Source of the DNA: an uncultured Monoglobus sp.
Lineage (GTDB): Bacteria; Bacillota; Clostridia; Monoglobales; Monoglobaceae
Assembly: GCA_947624305.1 (NCBI GenBank)
Contig: CANQKC010000013.1
Span: forward strand, 1-64,000
Direction: 5' to 3'
Length of the DNA stretch: 64,000 nucleotides
Part shown: positions 26,453 through 34,429 of the stretch, in pieces
How the letters are laid out: every line of letters starts with the position of its first letter
Position numbering within the stretch: position 1 is the first letter of the stretch
The notes under the pieces: generated by a model
Databases searched by the model: none
The model's input: the letters and a program-made list of their open reading frames with translations, nothing else
Told to the model about the DNA's origin: nothing
Made by a program: the position numbers and the translations under genes

Positions 26453-27724
26453 ATGGCAAGCTACATTATAAACGGCCCGGCGAAAAATTTCGGGGGCAGC
26501 GTCAGGATAAGCGGCTCGAAAAACTCGGCGCTGCCGATAATGGCTGCCGCGATGCTCTGTTCCGAAAAAAACGTTTTATATAATCTGCCGCGGCTTTCCG
26601 ACACCGAGGCCATGACCGAGATCATGGCCTCGCTCGGCTGTGGAATAGAGCGGCGCGAGGACGGGGCTGTGGAGATCACCGCGGACATAAAAAAGCCGCG
26701 CCGAAAGTGCGGCTACGCGCTGTTTTCAAGGCTGCGGGCCTCGGTGCTTATCATGGCGCCGCTTTTGGCGCGCTTCGGAAAGGCCAAGATACCGATGCCG
26801 GGCGGCTGCAAGATAGGTGCGAGGCCGATCGACCTGCACCTTAAGGGCTTTTCGGCCATGGGCGCGAAGATAAGGCAGGGTCACGGCTTTGTGGACGCGT
26901 CGGCTCCGGGAGGTCTTGTCGGCTGTCGGATATATCTTGACTTTCCGAGCGTGGGAGCCACCGAGAACCTTATGACCGCGGCCTGCCTCGCCGAGGGAAC
27001 CACCACTATCTTAAACGCTGCCAACGAGCCCGAGATCTGCGATCTGGCCGATTTCCTGATCGGCATGGGCGCGAATATAACGGGCGCGGGCGGCGACACG
27101 ATAACGGTGGAAGGAGTGGAAGAGCTTCACGGCTGCTCGCATAAAATCATTCCCGACAGGATTGAGGCCGGGACGTTTCTGATATTCGCCGCGGGGCTCG
27201 GCGCGGCGCTCAAGGTCGAAAAGACCGAGCCGAGACACTTAAAGCCGCTTATCGCGAAGCTTGGCGAAATGGGGCTTGACTGCGAGGCGGGCGCGGACTT
27301 TATCGAGCTTCACCCCTCGGGCAGACCCAAGGCGGTCGATATAAAGACGATGCCCTATCCCGGCTTCCCGACCGATCTTCAGGCGCAGGCCATGGCGCTG
27401 CTTGCCACGGGCGAGGGAAGTGGAATGGTGGTCGAGACGATTTTCGAGAACCGTTTTACGCACATTCCGGAGCTGTGCCGCATGGGAGCGGGAATAAAAA
27501 CCGAGGGCAACGCGGCGTTCATAAACGGCGTTCGGCATTTGAGCGGGGCAGAGGTGCGCGCCACCGACCTCAGAGCGGGAGCCGCGCTTGTCGCCGCGGC
27601 GCTCAAGGCGGGAGGCAAAAGCGTAATTCACAACATAGAGCATATCGAGCGGGGTTATGAGAGCTTTACCGAAAAGCTGAGGAGCCTCGGCGCGGACATA
27701 GAAAGAGTGGAGGACAAGGTGTAA
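26453..27724 (+). CDS. murA: UDP-N-acetylglucosamine 1-carboxyvinyltransferase
   Basis: A 423-residue enzyme that transfers enolpyruvate from PEP to UDP-GlcNAc, the first committed step of peptidoglycan synthesis in the cytoplasm. The substrate-binding SGSKNSALP (about 21-29), the active-site loop MPGGCKIGARPIDLH (Cys equivalent to Cys115, target of fosfomycin), TENLMTAACLAEGTT, PDRIEAGTF and YPGFPTDLQAQ are present. The length is standard. It is followed by a terminator shared with the convergent SLH gene. It could be murA1 or murA2; the window cannot decide. Confidence 0.96.
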   Translation: MASYIINGPAKNFGGSVRISGSKNSALPIMAAAMLCSEKNVLYNLPRLSDTEAMTEIMASLGCGIERREDGAVEITADIKKPRRKCGYALFSRLRASVLIMAPLLARFGKAKIPMPGGCKIGARPIDLHLKGFSAMGAKIRQGHGFVDASAPGGLVGCRIYLDFPSVGATENLMTAACLAEGTTTILNAANEPEICDLADFLIGMGANITGAGGDTITVEGVEELHGCSHKIIPDRIEAGTFLIFAAGLGAALKVEKTEPRHLKPLIAKLGEMGLDCEAGADFIELHPSGRPKAVDIKTMPYPGFPTDLQAQAMALLATGEGSGMVVETIFENRFTHIPELCRMGAGIKTEGNAAFINGVRHLSGAEVRATDLRAGAALVAAALKAGGKSVIHNIEHIERGYESFTEKLRSLGADIERVEDKV

Positions 27725-27759
27725 AAAATTCCCGCGGCCAAACAGCCGCGGGAATTTTT
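27724..27759. terminator. bidirectional terminator between murA and SLH gene 1
   Basis: AAAAATTCCCGCGGC pairs with GCCGCGGGAATTTTT around a short loop, giving a U-run on each strand. It lies between convergent stop codons. Confidence 0.92.
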
Positions 27760-27762
27760 GTG

Positions 27763-29523
27763 TTAATCGGTTATCCTCGGAACGGGGTTGTATTTTTCGA
27801 GCGGCGCCACCATTATGCCGTTTATCTCTTTCACGAGCGTCATATTCGACTGTGTGATATTCTTGAACTCGTCGATGACGCCGCCGCATTTTTCGGCGTA
27901 CTCGGCGGACTTTCGCTCTTTAAACGCTTCCTTTTCGCCCGCGCCGCGCAGCAGTTCTCCGCGAAGCTCGGCGCCGTTTAAATATCCGTACAGCGTAGCG
28001 TCCGCGATCTCGTATATTTGGGCTCCGAAACCGCCGATTCCGACAGTCGTTGTGGAAAGCCTTGTGTCAAGGGCGCGGCTTATCACGCAGGCGAGCTCAA
28101 TTCTTGATATAGCGCCGCCCGAGTCAAAGCTACCGCAGTCGTCGATCAGGCCAAGATCGATGCCGAGCTTTAAAAATCCCGTGGGGAACCCGCCGTAGTA
28201 GTCGGTTTGATTTCCGGCGTAACCGAGCAGGGTTATAATAATTTTCAGCGCCTGCTCATATGTCACGCTTTCCTCGGGCGAGAACAGACCGTCGGCGGTC
28301 CCGTCGATCATGCCCTGCTCCGCGAGCGCGCCGATATATCCGGCTGCCCAATACTCATCGGGAACATCGTCAAATTTTTCCGTTATATCCGGCTCGATCC
28401 TGAGCAGCCTGCATATTATCGCCGCAGTCTCGGCTCTGGTTACATTGTCATTCGGGCGGAATTTTCCGTCCGAGCCGTTGATTATTCCCATATTGGTGAG
28501 CTGGTTGGTCACCGCCGCCTGTCCGTCGGTTATGTCGGAATATTGAGGCTCGGTGCCGATATATTTTGAGAAGCAGTCGGTCGCCTCGCCGAACGTTGTG
28601 TCCCATGTGTAGCTGTTCGTGTCAAGCGAGTCGGGCATTTTTTCGCGCAGTTTCTCGCCGAGCAGAGCTGACACTTTCAGGCTCGCCTCGTCGCGCAGCT
28701 CCATAAATTTTACATAGTCGCCTATTTTGTACGCCTCAAAAGCGTTGATGCTGCCGATGTTTTCGCCTATGTATTCGGCCTCTTTTCCGCTCACGTCCCG
28801 AACGGGCACATACATGCATCCGATGTCCGTGGAAACGCTTATTCCCGTTCCGGGATCAATGCAGGCGTCGTCAACCGACTTGCAGCCCGCGTAGATCAAA
28901 GCGTCGGCGATCTTGTCATACGCGTTCCCGAAGTCAAAAACGCTCGTGTCGTGGAAGTCGACCCGAAGGCTGCCCTCGGCCTTGCTCGCTTCGCGGAGGT
29001 CTCCGTTTTCGTCCGCCGCATAATAGTTGACGTTTATCTCTTTTGTGACCGCGCCGGTGTACGGGCCTTCGGGCGGATCGTATAGTGCGAGGCTTTTTTG
29101 ATCGGTAACGATGCAGTACTGATTGTCATGTTCGTTTACGATCTCGTCAAAGCTTTTGCCGTTTCCGAGTCCTTCCGCGATGACCTCTGCCGAAGGGCCG
29201 CAGAGGAATGCCGTTTCAATGCCCGGTATATCGCCGATTTTTGTGGGCGCGGGCCGCTCTTCCGTGATGTCATAGACATATTCGCGCGTGATCGGATCTA
29301 TCTTGTCTATGTCTTCAAGCGTGAATGTGGTTCTGCCTTCGGCGAACTTATAATCAAGTATCTGCTCCGCGTCGGGCCTGTCGATAAGCCTGCGGCTCTC
29401 GGCGAGCTCCTTGAGTTGCGCGGCGGTGACGTTTCCCTCCGCCGAGACCGTGAGCCCCGCGAAAGCGGTCAGCGCGACCGCAGCGGCGATCGCCGCCGAT
29501 ATTATTTTTTTAATTTTTTTCAT
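27763..29523 (-). CDS. SLH-domain secreted protein, paralogue 1
   Basis: A 586-residue exported protein. Signal peptide KKIKKIISAAIAAAVALTAFAGLTVSA (cleaved near 27). A helical start VTAAQLKELAESRRL and a domain of about 270 residues of unknown fold follow. Three SLH repeats start at about residue 325 (YSDITDGQAAVTNQLTNMGI, FDDVPDEYWAAGYIGALAEQ and a degenerate third with ISRIELACVISRALDT). SLH repeats bind secondary cell-wall polymer and anchor proteins to the surface. The tail after the SLH block ends NPVPRITD, a C-terminus shared with the other paralogues. The start is the ATG after GAAAGGA, not an upstream one in repeat DNA. Confidence 0.88.
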   Translation of the reverse strand: MKKIKKIISAAIAAAVALTAFAGLTVSAEGNVTAAQLKELAESRRLIDRPDAEQILDYKFAEGRTTFTLEDIDKIDPITREYVYDITEERPAPTKIGDIPGIETAFLCGPSAEVIAEGLGNGKSFDEIVNEHDNQYCIVTDQKSLALYDPPEGPYTGAVTKEINVNYYAADENGDLREASKAEGSLRVDFHDTSVFDFGNAYDKIADALIYAGCKSVDDACIDPGTGISVSTDIGCMYVPVRDVSGKEAEYIGENIGSINAFEAYKIGDYVKFMELRDEASLKVSALLGEKLREKMPDSLDTNSYTWDTTFGEATDCFSKYIGTEPQYSDITDGQAAVTNQLTNMGIINGSDGKFRPNDNVTRAETAAIICRLLRIEPDITEKFDDVPDEYWAAGYIGALAEQGMIDGTADGLFSPEESVTYEQALKIIITLLGYAGNQTDYYGGFPTGFLKLGIDLGLIDDCGSFDSGGAISRIELACVISRALDTRLSTTTVGIGGFGAQIYEIADATLYGYLNGAELRGELLRGAGEKEAFKERKSAEYAEKCGGVIDEFKNITQSNMTLVKEINGIMVAPLEKYNPVPRITD

Positions 29524-29544
29524 ATAAATCATTCCTTTCAACGT

Positions 29545-29572
29545 AGTGATTAGCAATTAGCGAATAGTGATT
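29545..29572 (+). repeat. heptamer array (4 x 7 bp) upstream of SLH gene 1
   Basis: CAACGT then AGTGATT, AGCAATT, AGCGAAT, AGTGATT. The CAACGT cap adjoins the gene's ribosome-binding site (minus-strand ACGTTGAAAGGA). Confidence 0.85.
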
Positions 29573-29575
29573 AGA

Positions 29576-29772
29576 ACACCTCATCAGTCAAGCTCCGCTT
29601 GACAGCTCTAATGAAGCGCTTAGTCAAAATTGCAAGCAATTTTGAAAGATAGCTTTGAACCCGCAAGCAAGCTTGCTGATTATCCCTCAAGGGGAAGCCT
29701 TGGGTTACATAGCCTTCCCCTTGAGGGGAAGGTGGGTTTTTGCCCGAATGGGCAAAAAGTCGGATGAGGTGT
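29576..29772. mobile_element. 197-bp MITE-like element with 10-bp terminal inverted repeats
   Basis: Ends are ACACCTCATC and GATGAGGTGT, perfect inverted repeats. Inside are several hairpins: CAAGCTCCGCTTG, AATTGCAAGCAATT, GCAAGCAAGCTTGC, CCCTCAAGGGG and TTGCCCGAATGGGCAA. No transposase frame. A partial left end (ACACCTCATCAGTCA) recurs near 36163. It could be a non-autonomous element or a large palindromic repeat. Confidence 0.6.
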
Positions 29773-30064
29773 AGGCGTAGAGACTAGGAATATCTCACGG
29801 TTTATATTAGGCTCGCCCCTTGGAGAGAGCTGTCTGCGGCCGGAGCCGCGAAGCGGGTGCGGGGCACAATCGTATTCCGTTTTCTCGGATAAACGAGGCC
29901 ACAAATCATTAATGTAAGCGGACATGAGCCATATGTGACTGAGAGGGGTTCCTAGTTACTAATCACTAGTCTCTATGTTAACCCCTCTCCGTCTTTCCGC
30001 CTTTGGCGGAAATCCACCTCTCCCCAAGGGGCGAGGCAGGCTGCGCCGGCGTAGTTCCTAGTCC
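29773..30064. repeat. composite dispersed repeats between SLH genes 1 and 2
   Basis: Contains GGCTCGCCCC(n)AGAGCTGTC and GACTGAGAGGGG arms, a three-unit heptamer array at 29954-29974 (minus strand AGAGACT, AGTGATT, AGTAACT) and CCCCTCTCCGTC(n)CCTCTCCCC. No gene is seen. Confidence 0.7.
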
Positions 30065-30071
30065 CTATGTT
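30053..30071 (-). repeat. heptamer array (2 units) at the 3' end of SLH gene 2
   Basis: Minus strand: ACAACAT, then AGGGACT and AGGAACT. The gene's last two Thr codons and the TAG stop are made of this cap and the first unit. The same overlap is seen at SLH gene 3 (32403-32423). Confidence 0.75.
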
Positions 30072-31756
30072 GTGATCCTCGGGACGGAGTTGGCGTTTTT
30101 GAGCGCGCAGTTTTTTCTCAGGGTTATTTCCTTGCTCATGGCGCCGCCGGTTTTTTCGTTCCATTCGTCGATCACGCCGCCGCATTTTTCGATATATTCT
30201 TTTTCGATCTCGTCCGCGTATTTTTGTTTTTCCTGATCGCTTCTCTGCCATTTTCCCGTCAGTTCTCCGCCGTTTTTGAGACTGCTCAGGCTGATGTCAT
30301 TTAATGAGTAAAACCCTGGTTCATTGTTAAGTTCGTCCATGTAACAGCAATTGGTTATTATGTCCGAATCCAAAGCGCGGCTCAAGATACAGGCCATGTC
30401 TATTCTTGACGCGGCGCTTCCCGAGTCGAAGCTGCCGAGGTCGTCGGTCAGTCCGATTTGAGAGGCGACAATTAAATTCCCCACGGGATATTCGCCGTAC
30501 ATCCATATGTCGCTTTCAAATGTTAAGCCCAGCATGTTTTCCGTCATCTTGACCGCCTGCTCATAGGTCACGCTGTCGTTTGGACGGAAGGTTCCGTCCT
30601 CAAATCCGTTTATGATACCCTCGTTTGCCAAAGCTCCGATATATTCCGCTGCCCAGTGAGATGAGGGTACATCGGGAAAATCGGATGTCTCGGACGGCTC
30701 GATCTCAAACAGCCTGCACAGCATGGCCGCGGTTTCCGCGCGTGTGACATTGTCGTCGGGCCTGAACAAACCGTTTTCGCCGGTGATAACGCCGAGGTCG
30801 CTCATTTGGTTAGTGACCGCAGCCTGTTCATCGCTTACGTCGGAATACTTTGGCTCGGTGCCTATGTATTTTGAAAAGCTGTCACTGCCGCCCGTTTTGT
30901 TGTCTTCAAGAATGGCGTTAAGCTCATCGGAGATTTTTATGTCGGGCACAGCCTCGTGGATTTTTTGTGTCAGAAGCGCGCGGGCCTTTGCCTCATTATC
31001 GGCCGCATCCGTTTTTCGGGCGTTATATTCATTGACGGTGTAAACCCGGTCGGTTTCTATTTTGCCCTCATCATTGCCAAGATAAGACGCGTAGGGATCA
31101 TCATATTTCATAAACGGAATAATATAGCATCCCGTGTCGGTCTCAACACCCAGCATATGGCTAGAGCTGAATATATAGGCCTTGATCGGCGTTCCGATAT
31201 TGCTGTCGTTGATCAGCTCGGCGGCTTTTTCATACTTCTCGTCATCAATAAATATTGATTGGTTTGTGTTAAGGTTAGTGTAAAGTTTTCCGTTAAGAGT
31301 GTTTACAAAAACACTGACAGCGTTTGACTCAACACCGTCCGCGTTCACGGTCGGCTCAATTCGGGCGTAGTATTCCGTTGAAATATCGGATTTGTTGCCG
31401 GTGAAGGAAAACTGCTGTGCCGCGATCGCCTCGTCAAAATTTTTCGAGCCGCCGTTGTCGGCTTCAAAAAACCTGGTAACATCAAACGCGTCACCGTAAG
31501 CGGCAAAGGCTTTTTTCGGGTCGATAATGTCGCCGATTTTGCCGCTCGATTCAAGCACGTCGGCGCCGGGAACCATGTAGGTTTGTTCTAAAACCTCAGC
31601 CGCGTACGGGCTTTTGTCAAGAGTGTCGCTCTCAGCAAGCTCCTTGAGCCGCGCGCCTGTGATGTTTCCCTCCGCCGAGACGGTGAGCCCCGCGAAAGCG
31701 GTCAGCGCGACCGCAGCGGCGATCGCCACCGATATTATTTTTTTAAATTTTTTCAT
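30065..31756 (-). CDS. SLH-domain secreted protein, paralogue 2
   Basis: A 563-residue paralogue. Signal peptide KKFKKIISVAIAAAVALTAFAG (cleaved after VSA) is nearly identical to that of paralogue 1, then ITGARLKELAESDTL. The N-terminal domain (about 30-300) keeps the GKIGDIIDPKKAF, FDEAI and CYIIPF landmarks but is otherwise diverged. Three SLH repeats follow (KYSDVSDEQAAVTNQMSDLG; FPDVPSSHWAAEYIGALANE; SRIDMACILSRALDS). The C-terminus is NSVPRITT. A strong AGGAGGGG site precedes the ATG. The small secreted gene ends 11 bp upstream, so both form an operon. Confidence 0.88.
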   Translation of the reverse strand: MKKFKKIISVAIAAAVALTAFAGLTVSAEGNITGARLKELAESDTLDKSPYAAEVLEQTYMVPGADVLESSGKIGDIIDPKKAFAAYGDAFDVTRFFEADNGGSKNFDEAIAAQQFSFTGNKSDISTEYYARIEPTVNADGVESNAVSVFVNTLNGKLYTNLNTNQSIFIDDEKYEKAAELINDSNIGTPIKAYIFSSSHMLGVETDTGCYIIPFMKYDDPYASYLGNDEGKIETDRVYTVNEYNARKTDAADNEAKARALLTQKIHEAVPDIKISDELNAILEDNKTGGSDSFSKYIGTEPKYSDVSDEQAAVTNQMSDLGVITGENGLFRPDDNVTRAETAAMLCRLFEIEPSETSDFPDVPSSHWAAEYIGALANEGIINGFEDGTFRPNDSVTYEQAVKMTENMLGLTFESDIWMYGEYPVGNLIVASQIGLTDDLGSFDSGSAASRIDMACILSRALDSDIITNCCYMDELNNEPGFYSLNDISLSSLKNGGELTGKWQRSDQEKQKYADEIEKEYIEKCGGVIDEWNEKTGGAMSKEITLRKNCALKNANSVPRITT

Positions 31757-31767
31757 ATTATCCCCTC

Positions 31768-32142
31768 CTATTTTATAATAAGTTTTTCATGTTCACCGCT
31801 GCCCGAGCATTTGATCTTGAAGTAATAGTATTCGCCGCGCTTTACGTTTATTTTGAAAGAGCTGCGCGTTTCGCTGTCGTTTTCATAGATACATTCGGGA
31901 TTTTTGCCGTCCTTTTCGCATTTGAATATTCGCAGTGAACTTATAAGATTTACCGATGTGACAGAGACGCTTTTGCTCTCGCTCATCTCAAGCACCGGGG
32001 TCGTGTCGTCGTCGGCGCATGTCATGACATAGACCGATTTTGCCGGCAGTGTTATTGTTTCCGCGGCGAGCGCGGGTGTTCCGCCGAAGGCGATCAATAA
32101 GACCGCAGCCGCGGATAACAGCAATTTTTTGTGGTTTTTCAT
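31768..32142 (-). CDS. small secreted protein resembling the BlaR1-like sensor domain
   Basis: A 124-residue protein with a signal peptide (KNHKKLLLSAAAVLLIAFGG, cleaved near ALA-A). The mature part (about 95 residues) aligns by eye with the C-terminal extracellular domain of the M56 protein at 36455: TPVLE/TPILE, IFKC/IYKC, IYEND/IYGDD, SFKINVKRGEYYY/SFKLPVTKGEYFY, and a common end LIIK. It is predicted to be a free beta-sandwich domain. It lies directly upstream of SLH paralogue 2. The start is set at MKNHKK because AAAGGA is 8 bp upstream; the upstream ATG is too close to it. Confidence 0.72.
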   Translation of the reverse strand: MKNHKKLLLSAAAVLLIAFGGTPALAAETITLPAKSVYVMTCADDDTTPVLEMSESKSVSVTSVNLISSLRIFKCEKDGKNPECIYENDSETRSSFKINVKRGEYYYFKIKCSGSGEHEKLIIK

Positions 32143-32415
32143 ATTATCCATCCTTTCAACGTAGTGAATAGCGAATAGTGAATAGTGAATACGCGCAGAC
32201 AGTTTGGCGAAAAACATTCGTGTATTTCCCGCGTTCGTTTTAATGACGGGCGGCCGGGTCGTCCGCCCCTACGGGTTTTTGCGTGCTTTGGTTGTAGGGG
32301 ACGACGACCTCGGCGTCCCGCGGGCGGATATTATCCGCCCGTGCCTCCTCCGGGGAGGAGGTGGATTTCCGCCGTAAGGCGGAAAGACGGAGGTGGGAAC
32401 CTAGTTCCCTAGTCC
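32143..32415. repeat. composite repeats between the small secreted gene and SLH gene 3
   Basis: Includes a four-unit heptamer array at 32163-32190 (AGTGAAT, AGCGAAT, AGTGAAT, AGTGAAT after CAACGT), GGGCGG(n)CCGCCC-type units, GGTTGTAGGGGACG, and GGAGGAGGTGG(n)CGGAGGTGGGAAC. A two-unit inverted array (32403-32417) ends it. No gene is seen. Confidence 0.75.
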
Positions 32416-34095
32416 CTATGTTGTCCTCGGTATGTTTTTCGGGGCCTCGGGGAGGATCATGCCGCCGTCGGCGATCACTCCCATGCCGCCGACTTTCCTG
32501 ACGGTCTCGTCAATAATATATTTTGTCTTTTCGGCATATTCATTCTTGAGCGCGTTTGTGTATTCAAGTAGCTCCTCGTCGCTCACACAGAGCTTTCCGG
32601 TGAGGGCGGCGCCGTTCTTGCGGTCGCTCAGTGTCACGTCGGTGAAATAATACGTTCCCGAGGTGAGGTTTTCGATGAACACCTCGACCGTCGCCATATG
32701 CGTGTCAAGCGCGCGGCTCAGCACGCATGCAAGCTCGATCCTCGATATCGCGTCCGCCGAGTCAAAGTTCCCAAGGTCGCTCGCGAGCCCCAGACGAACC
32801 GCCGCCAGCACGTTCGCCGCGGGATATTCGCTGCCGACGCTTAAAAGTACCTTCGGGGTGTATCCCAAAAGCTGCTCGACCATTTTGAACGCCTGCTCAT
32901 ATGTCACGCTCTCGTCGGGGCGGAAAGTTCCGTCGCCAAAGCCGCTCAACACGTCCATTTGCGCGAGCGCTCCGATATAGCCAGCCGCCCAGTGGCTTTG
33001 CGGAACGTCTGCGAACGATACAGAGCTTTCGGGCGCGATCTCAAACAGCCTGCACAGCATGGCCGCGGTCTCGGCCCGCGTCACGCCGCTTGAGGGATAA
33101 AATATTCCGTCGCTGCCGTTGATCACACCGAGGTCGGTGAGCTGGTTCGTGACCGCCGCCTGATCCGCCGTGATGTCCGAGTACCGAGGCTCGGTGCCTA
33201 TATATTTTGAAAAGCTGTCGGTCTCGTTCGCGCCGACAAGCTCGTCGACTTTCACAAGCTCCTCGCGCGTTCTGACACCCGGAAGAAGATCAAGGCGTTC
33301 CCGCTCGGCGGTTTTGAGCAGGCTGTCGGAGGCGTCGCCGCGGCTTGCGAAAAACGCGTTGTAGTCCCTTATGTCATAGAGCTCATATGCTTTCAGAACC
33401 GAGTCGGAATAATTGTCCTCAAGATCGGCGCCGACGGGGATGATATATTCCTCGTCACCGCTCACCGAAATTCCGAACGCTGCCGATTTGAGCGGGCTGC
33501 CGAAGGAGGAGCCGAAGAGGTAGACGGCGGCGGGTTTGCCGATGCCGAATTTGTTTAAAACTTCGGCGATTTTGTCATACTCGGCCGAATAGTTATAGAG
33601 AGGCTGTACCGCGAGATCGATCGGTTCGCCGTTTTTGAGGCTCAGTCTGTACGCCGCCGCGCCGCTGAACTGCGGATAATCCGCGCAGTTCGGGTAGCCC
33701 GGCAGAGGCTGGTAATAGCATCTTTCGCTCGAGTCGTCATATCGCGTTCCGCTGTTTATGCCGTTTTCGCAGAGCTCGATCGCTTCGGCTATGTTGTCGG
33801 CTCCGTTCCCGATGAGCCGCGTGTAGCCCTCGGCGCTCGAGTGAACCAAAAACGCGGAGTTCGGGTCGATCAGTTCGCCGAAATTGGAGACGTTTGTGAC
33901 GTCGCCGTCATACGGAATAAATTGGGTGGAGAGAATGGTTCCCAGATCGGGCTCGTTGCGCAGCGTGATCTCCGCGAGCTCTTTTATCTGTCTGCCTGTC
34001 ACGCGCTCCGCCGCCGAGACGGCGGTGCATGTGAAAGCGGTCAGGGCAACCGCCGCGGCGATTGCCACGGACAACAGTTTTTTAAATTTTTTCAT
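32416..34095 (-). CDS. SLH-domain secreted protein, paralogue 3
   Basis: A 559-residue paralogue. Signal peptide KKFKKLLSVAIAAAVALTAFTCTAVSA, then VTGRQIKELAEITL. The N-terminal domain keeps LIDPNSAF, YDKIAEVLNKFG and YIIPVG landmarks. Three SLH repeats follow (RYSDITADQAAVTNQLTDLG; FADVPQSHWAAGYIGALAQM; SRIELACVLSRALDT). It ends with a segment of about 80 residues (TDVTLSDRKNGAALTGKL) and the C-terminus NIPRTT. Start at MKKFKK with a GAAAGGA site. The two terminal Thr codons and stop come from the 3' heptamer cap. Confidence 0.88.
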   Translation of the reverse strand: MKKFKKLLSVAIAAAVALTAFTCTAVSAAERVTGRQIKELAEITLRNEPDLGTILSTQFIPYDGDVTNVSNFGELIDPNSAFLVHSSAEGYTRLIGNGADNIAEAIELCENGINSGTRYDDSSERCYYQPLPGYPNCADYPQFSGAAAYRLSLKNGEPIDLAVQPLYNYSAEYDKIAEVLNKFGIGKPAAVYLFGSSFGSPLKSAAFGISVSGDEEYIIPVGADLEDNYSDSVLKAYELYDIRDYNAFFASRGDASDSLLKTAERERLDLLPGVRTREELVKVDELVGANETDSFSKYIGTEPRYSDITADQAAVTNQLTDLGVINGSDGIFYPSSGVTRAETAAMLCRLFEIAPESSVSFADVPQSHWAAGYIGALAQMDVLSGFGDGTFRPDESVTYEQAFKMVEQLLGYTPKVLLSVGSEYPAANVLAAVRLGLASDLGNFDSADAISRIELACVLSRALDTHMATVEVFIENLTSGTYYFTDVTLSDRKNGAALTGKLCVSDEELLEYTNALKNEYAEKTKYIIDETVRKVGGMGVIADGGMILPEAPKNIPRTT

Positions 34096-34429
34096 ATAAA
34101 TCAATCCTTTCAACGTAGTGATTAGTGATTAGCGAATAGCGAATAGAACGGGCGGCCGGGTCGTCCGCCCCTACGGTGTTTTACATATTGCGGTTGTAGG
34201 GGACGGCGCCCTCGACGTCCCGGCTCTCCTCCTTTTAAGGGGGAGAGCTGTCTGCGAAGCAGACTGAGAGGGAGTAATATCCTTACATTTGTTCGCCTCC
34301 CTCTCCGTCGCCTTCGGCGCCACCTCTCCCTCCTCGGAGGGCGAGGCTGATTTCTGCCTCCTCCGGGGAGGAGGTGGATTTTCGCCAACGGCGAAAAGAC
34401 GGAGGTGGGAACGCTTTTGGGCAAATCCC
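34096..34429. repeat. composite repeats between SLH genes 3 and 4
   Basis: A heptamer array at 34117-34144 (AGTGATT twice, AGCGAAT twice, after CAACGT), CGGGCGG(n)CCGCCCCTACGG, GTAGGGGACGGCGCCCTC, and a full copy of the AAGGGGGAGAGCTGTC(n)CCGTCGCCTTCGGCG element (34233-34325), then GGAGGAGGTGG(n)GGAGGTGGG. No gene is seen. Confidence 0.8.

Noticed and set aside
29680-30251. Minus-strand frames of 81 and 92 codons between SLH genes
   Set aside because: Made of repeat DNA and of the antisense of SLH gene 2; no start signals.
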